DNA of 14,490 nt from Vicinamibacteria bacterium (GTDB taxonomy: Bacteria > Acidobacteriota > Vicinamibacteria > Vicinamibacterales > UBA2999). Shown piece by piece: positions 13,633 through 14,490 of the stretch. The stretch covers positions 1-14,490 of the forward strand of contig JAICQE010000120.1 of assembly GCA_025938035.1 (NCBI GenBank), written 5' to 3'. The position numbers were made by a program, and so were the translations under genes. The notes under the pieces are model-generated. The model was not told the DNA's origin, searched no databases, and saw nothing but the letters and a program-made list of their open reading frames with translations. The stretch's first letter is position 1, and each line of letters opens with the position of its first letter.

Positions 13633-13633
13633 T

Positions 13634-14490
13634 CTACACCCTCCCAACGTACCCGCGCACAACGGGCACGCGACGGCCTGCGGCGGCTTCAGCAACCGCA
13701 GCGGCCAGGGTTGCGTCGACCGGCGTGAGCACGCGAAGCATGTCCCCCTCCATCGCCGAAACCGGAACCCCGCGCAGGTAGACGATGCGGTTGGCGGCAA
13801 CGGTGCGGAGGCGATCGCCGGGCGTGACAATGCCGGTGAGGTTCAGCGGATCGGCGGCGCTGATCGTCACGAGTCGATCGTCTGCCGGCGTACGCCGGAT
13901 CTCGCGGAGACGCTCGACTGCGTCGGCGAGCGCGTATTGTTCGCCCGACACGCCCGTCACGAACCGGCCGCCGCGAATCTCGCCGCGGGCTTCCAGGCGC
14001 CGATACACGTGCACCAGCTCGCGCCACGTGACCGGCGCCGTTTCCCTCGCCAGGAGACGACGGAAGATCACGCCGTAACGGCGCAGCAGCGTCCAGGCCA
14101 CCGTTTCGACGTCGGGCTCCTGCCCGGTGTTCACCGTAAACCAGCGGCCGGTCGCTGTCGTCGGCCGTGTGCCGATGATGGTGCGGAGCCCGGCGAAGCC
14201 ATCGGAGCTCACGGCTCCGGCGGCTACCAGTTCGGTCAGCCCCGCTCGTATCTCGTCGTCGCTCAGGCTGCACGCCGACGCCAACTCGGTGGCAAACGAC
14301 GCTCCGCTGACAATCAGGTGCTCAAGAACGGCGGCAGCTACGCTCGAACGCTCAGAAAGGCGACCTGGGTCTGACGATTCGATCGTGGGGCGGGCCACGC
14401 CACCCCATCGCCCGAGCGCGAAGGGGGCCCCCGCGTCAGGCCCGCCAGGCGCACCCGGCAGGGTGCGCCCCACATGCGGACGACTGACCC
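13634..14490 (-). CDS. lhr: Lhr-type ATP-dependent helicase, C-terminal part (N-terminus beyond right edge)
   Basis: The frame is open to the right edge and ends at TAG 13636-13634; 285 codons are visible. The sequence matches the far C-terminal region of large Lhr helicases, not the motor: RYGVIFRRLLARETAPVTWR, ELVHVYRRLEARGEIRGGRF, VTGVSGEQYALADAVERLRE, IRRTPADDRLVTISAADPLN, LTGIVTPGDRLRTVAANRIV and the AMEGDMLRVL end. Lhr is a 3'-to-5' DNA/RNA-DNA helicase linked to DNA repair. The ATPase core and most of the protein lie outside the window. An in-frame GTG at 14473 is probably internal and not the start, because the open frame continues past it and the domain is not self-standing. A GRWG segment near the visible N-terminus resembles the linker that precedes this domain in full-length proteins. 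Confidence 0.85.
   Translation of the reverse strand, partial: VSRPHVGRTLPGAPGGPDAGAPFALGRWGGVARPTIESSDPGRLSERSSVAAAVLEHLIVSGASFATELASACSLSDDEIRAGLTELVAAGAVSSDGFAGLRTIIGTRPTTATGRWFTVNTGQEPDVETVAWTLLRRYGVIFRRLLARETAPVTWRELVHVYRRLEARGEIRGGRFVTGVSGEQYALADAVERLREIRRTPADDRLVTISAADPLNLTGIVTPGDRLRTVAANRIVYLRGVPVSAMEGDMLRVLTPVDATLAAAVAEAAAGRRVPVVRGYVGRV

Noticed and set aside
13460..14374. A 304-codon plus-strand frame that includes the 9-bp array as RTTRTI repeats
   Set aside because: It stays open only because the array has a unit length divisible by three and because it lies antisense to the Lhr part. There is no ribosome site or recognisable domain.

Overview
The window looks like chromosomal DNA from a GC-rich soil bacterium, most likely Acidobacteriota (Vicinamibacteria-like). 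This rests on two paralogues of the soil-associated TIGR03435 family, a secreted protein with the 'TPDGKPDLSGVW' motif common in that phylum, and frequent GTG starts. No database could be searched, so the taxonomy is inferred. There is no rRNA, tRNA, CRISPR array, integrase or transposase, and almost all of the window is coding.

Layout. (1) Bases 1-5720 are all on the minus strand. In transcription order they are an LLM flavin-dependent oxidoreductase, an ankyrin protein (Ank1), a secreted TIGR03435 protein, and a large two-module glycan-type protein that runs off the left edge. Two copies of one composite repeat, in opposite orientation, bracket the Ank1-TIGR03435 pair. (2) Bases 5749-8178 hold a secreted double-domain carboxymuconolactone-decarboxylase-like protein, a small three-helix membrane protein (minus strand), and a divergent ECF sigma factor coupled to an 85-residue membrane protein. 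(3) Bases 8254-11025 are plus strand: a PilZ protein, a secreted PDLSGVW protein, a small zinc-ribbon protein, a small charged protein and a pirin. (4) Bases 11048-14490 are minus strand: the C-terminal part of an Lhr-type helicase, a 9-bp tandem repeat, a YceI-like secreted protein, a second ankyrin protein (Ank2) and a second TIGR03435 protein.

The most distinctive signal is that the same pair, an ankyrin protein followed directly by a TIGR03435 protein, occurs twice about 8 kb apart. The copies are diverged in sequence but identical in order and strand. Both ankyrin proteins end in the same unusual 'PLGWxxHGS' module. The first pair is framed by an inverted composite repeat made of a G-rich heptad array plus a GGCCTAAGG-type block. 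That repeat supplies the start codon of Ank1, the stop codon of its TIGR03435 partner and the last six codons of the LLM gene. The pair is the best candidate here for an undescribed functional or mobile unit, but its function is unknown. The ECF sigma factor with its small membrane partner is the clearest regulatory unit. Several divergent gene pairs have start codons only 17-28 bp apart.
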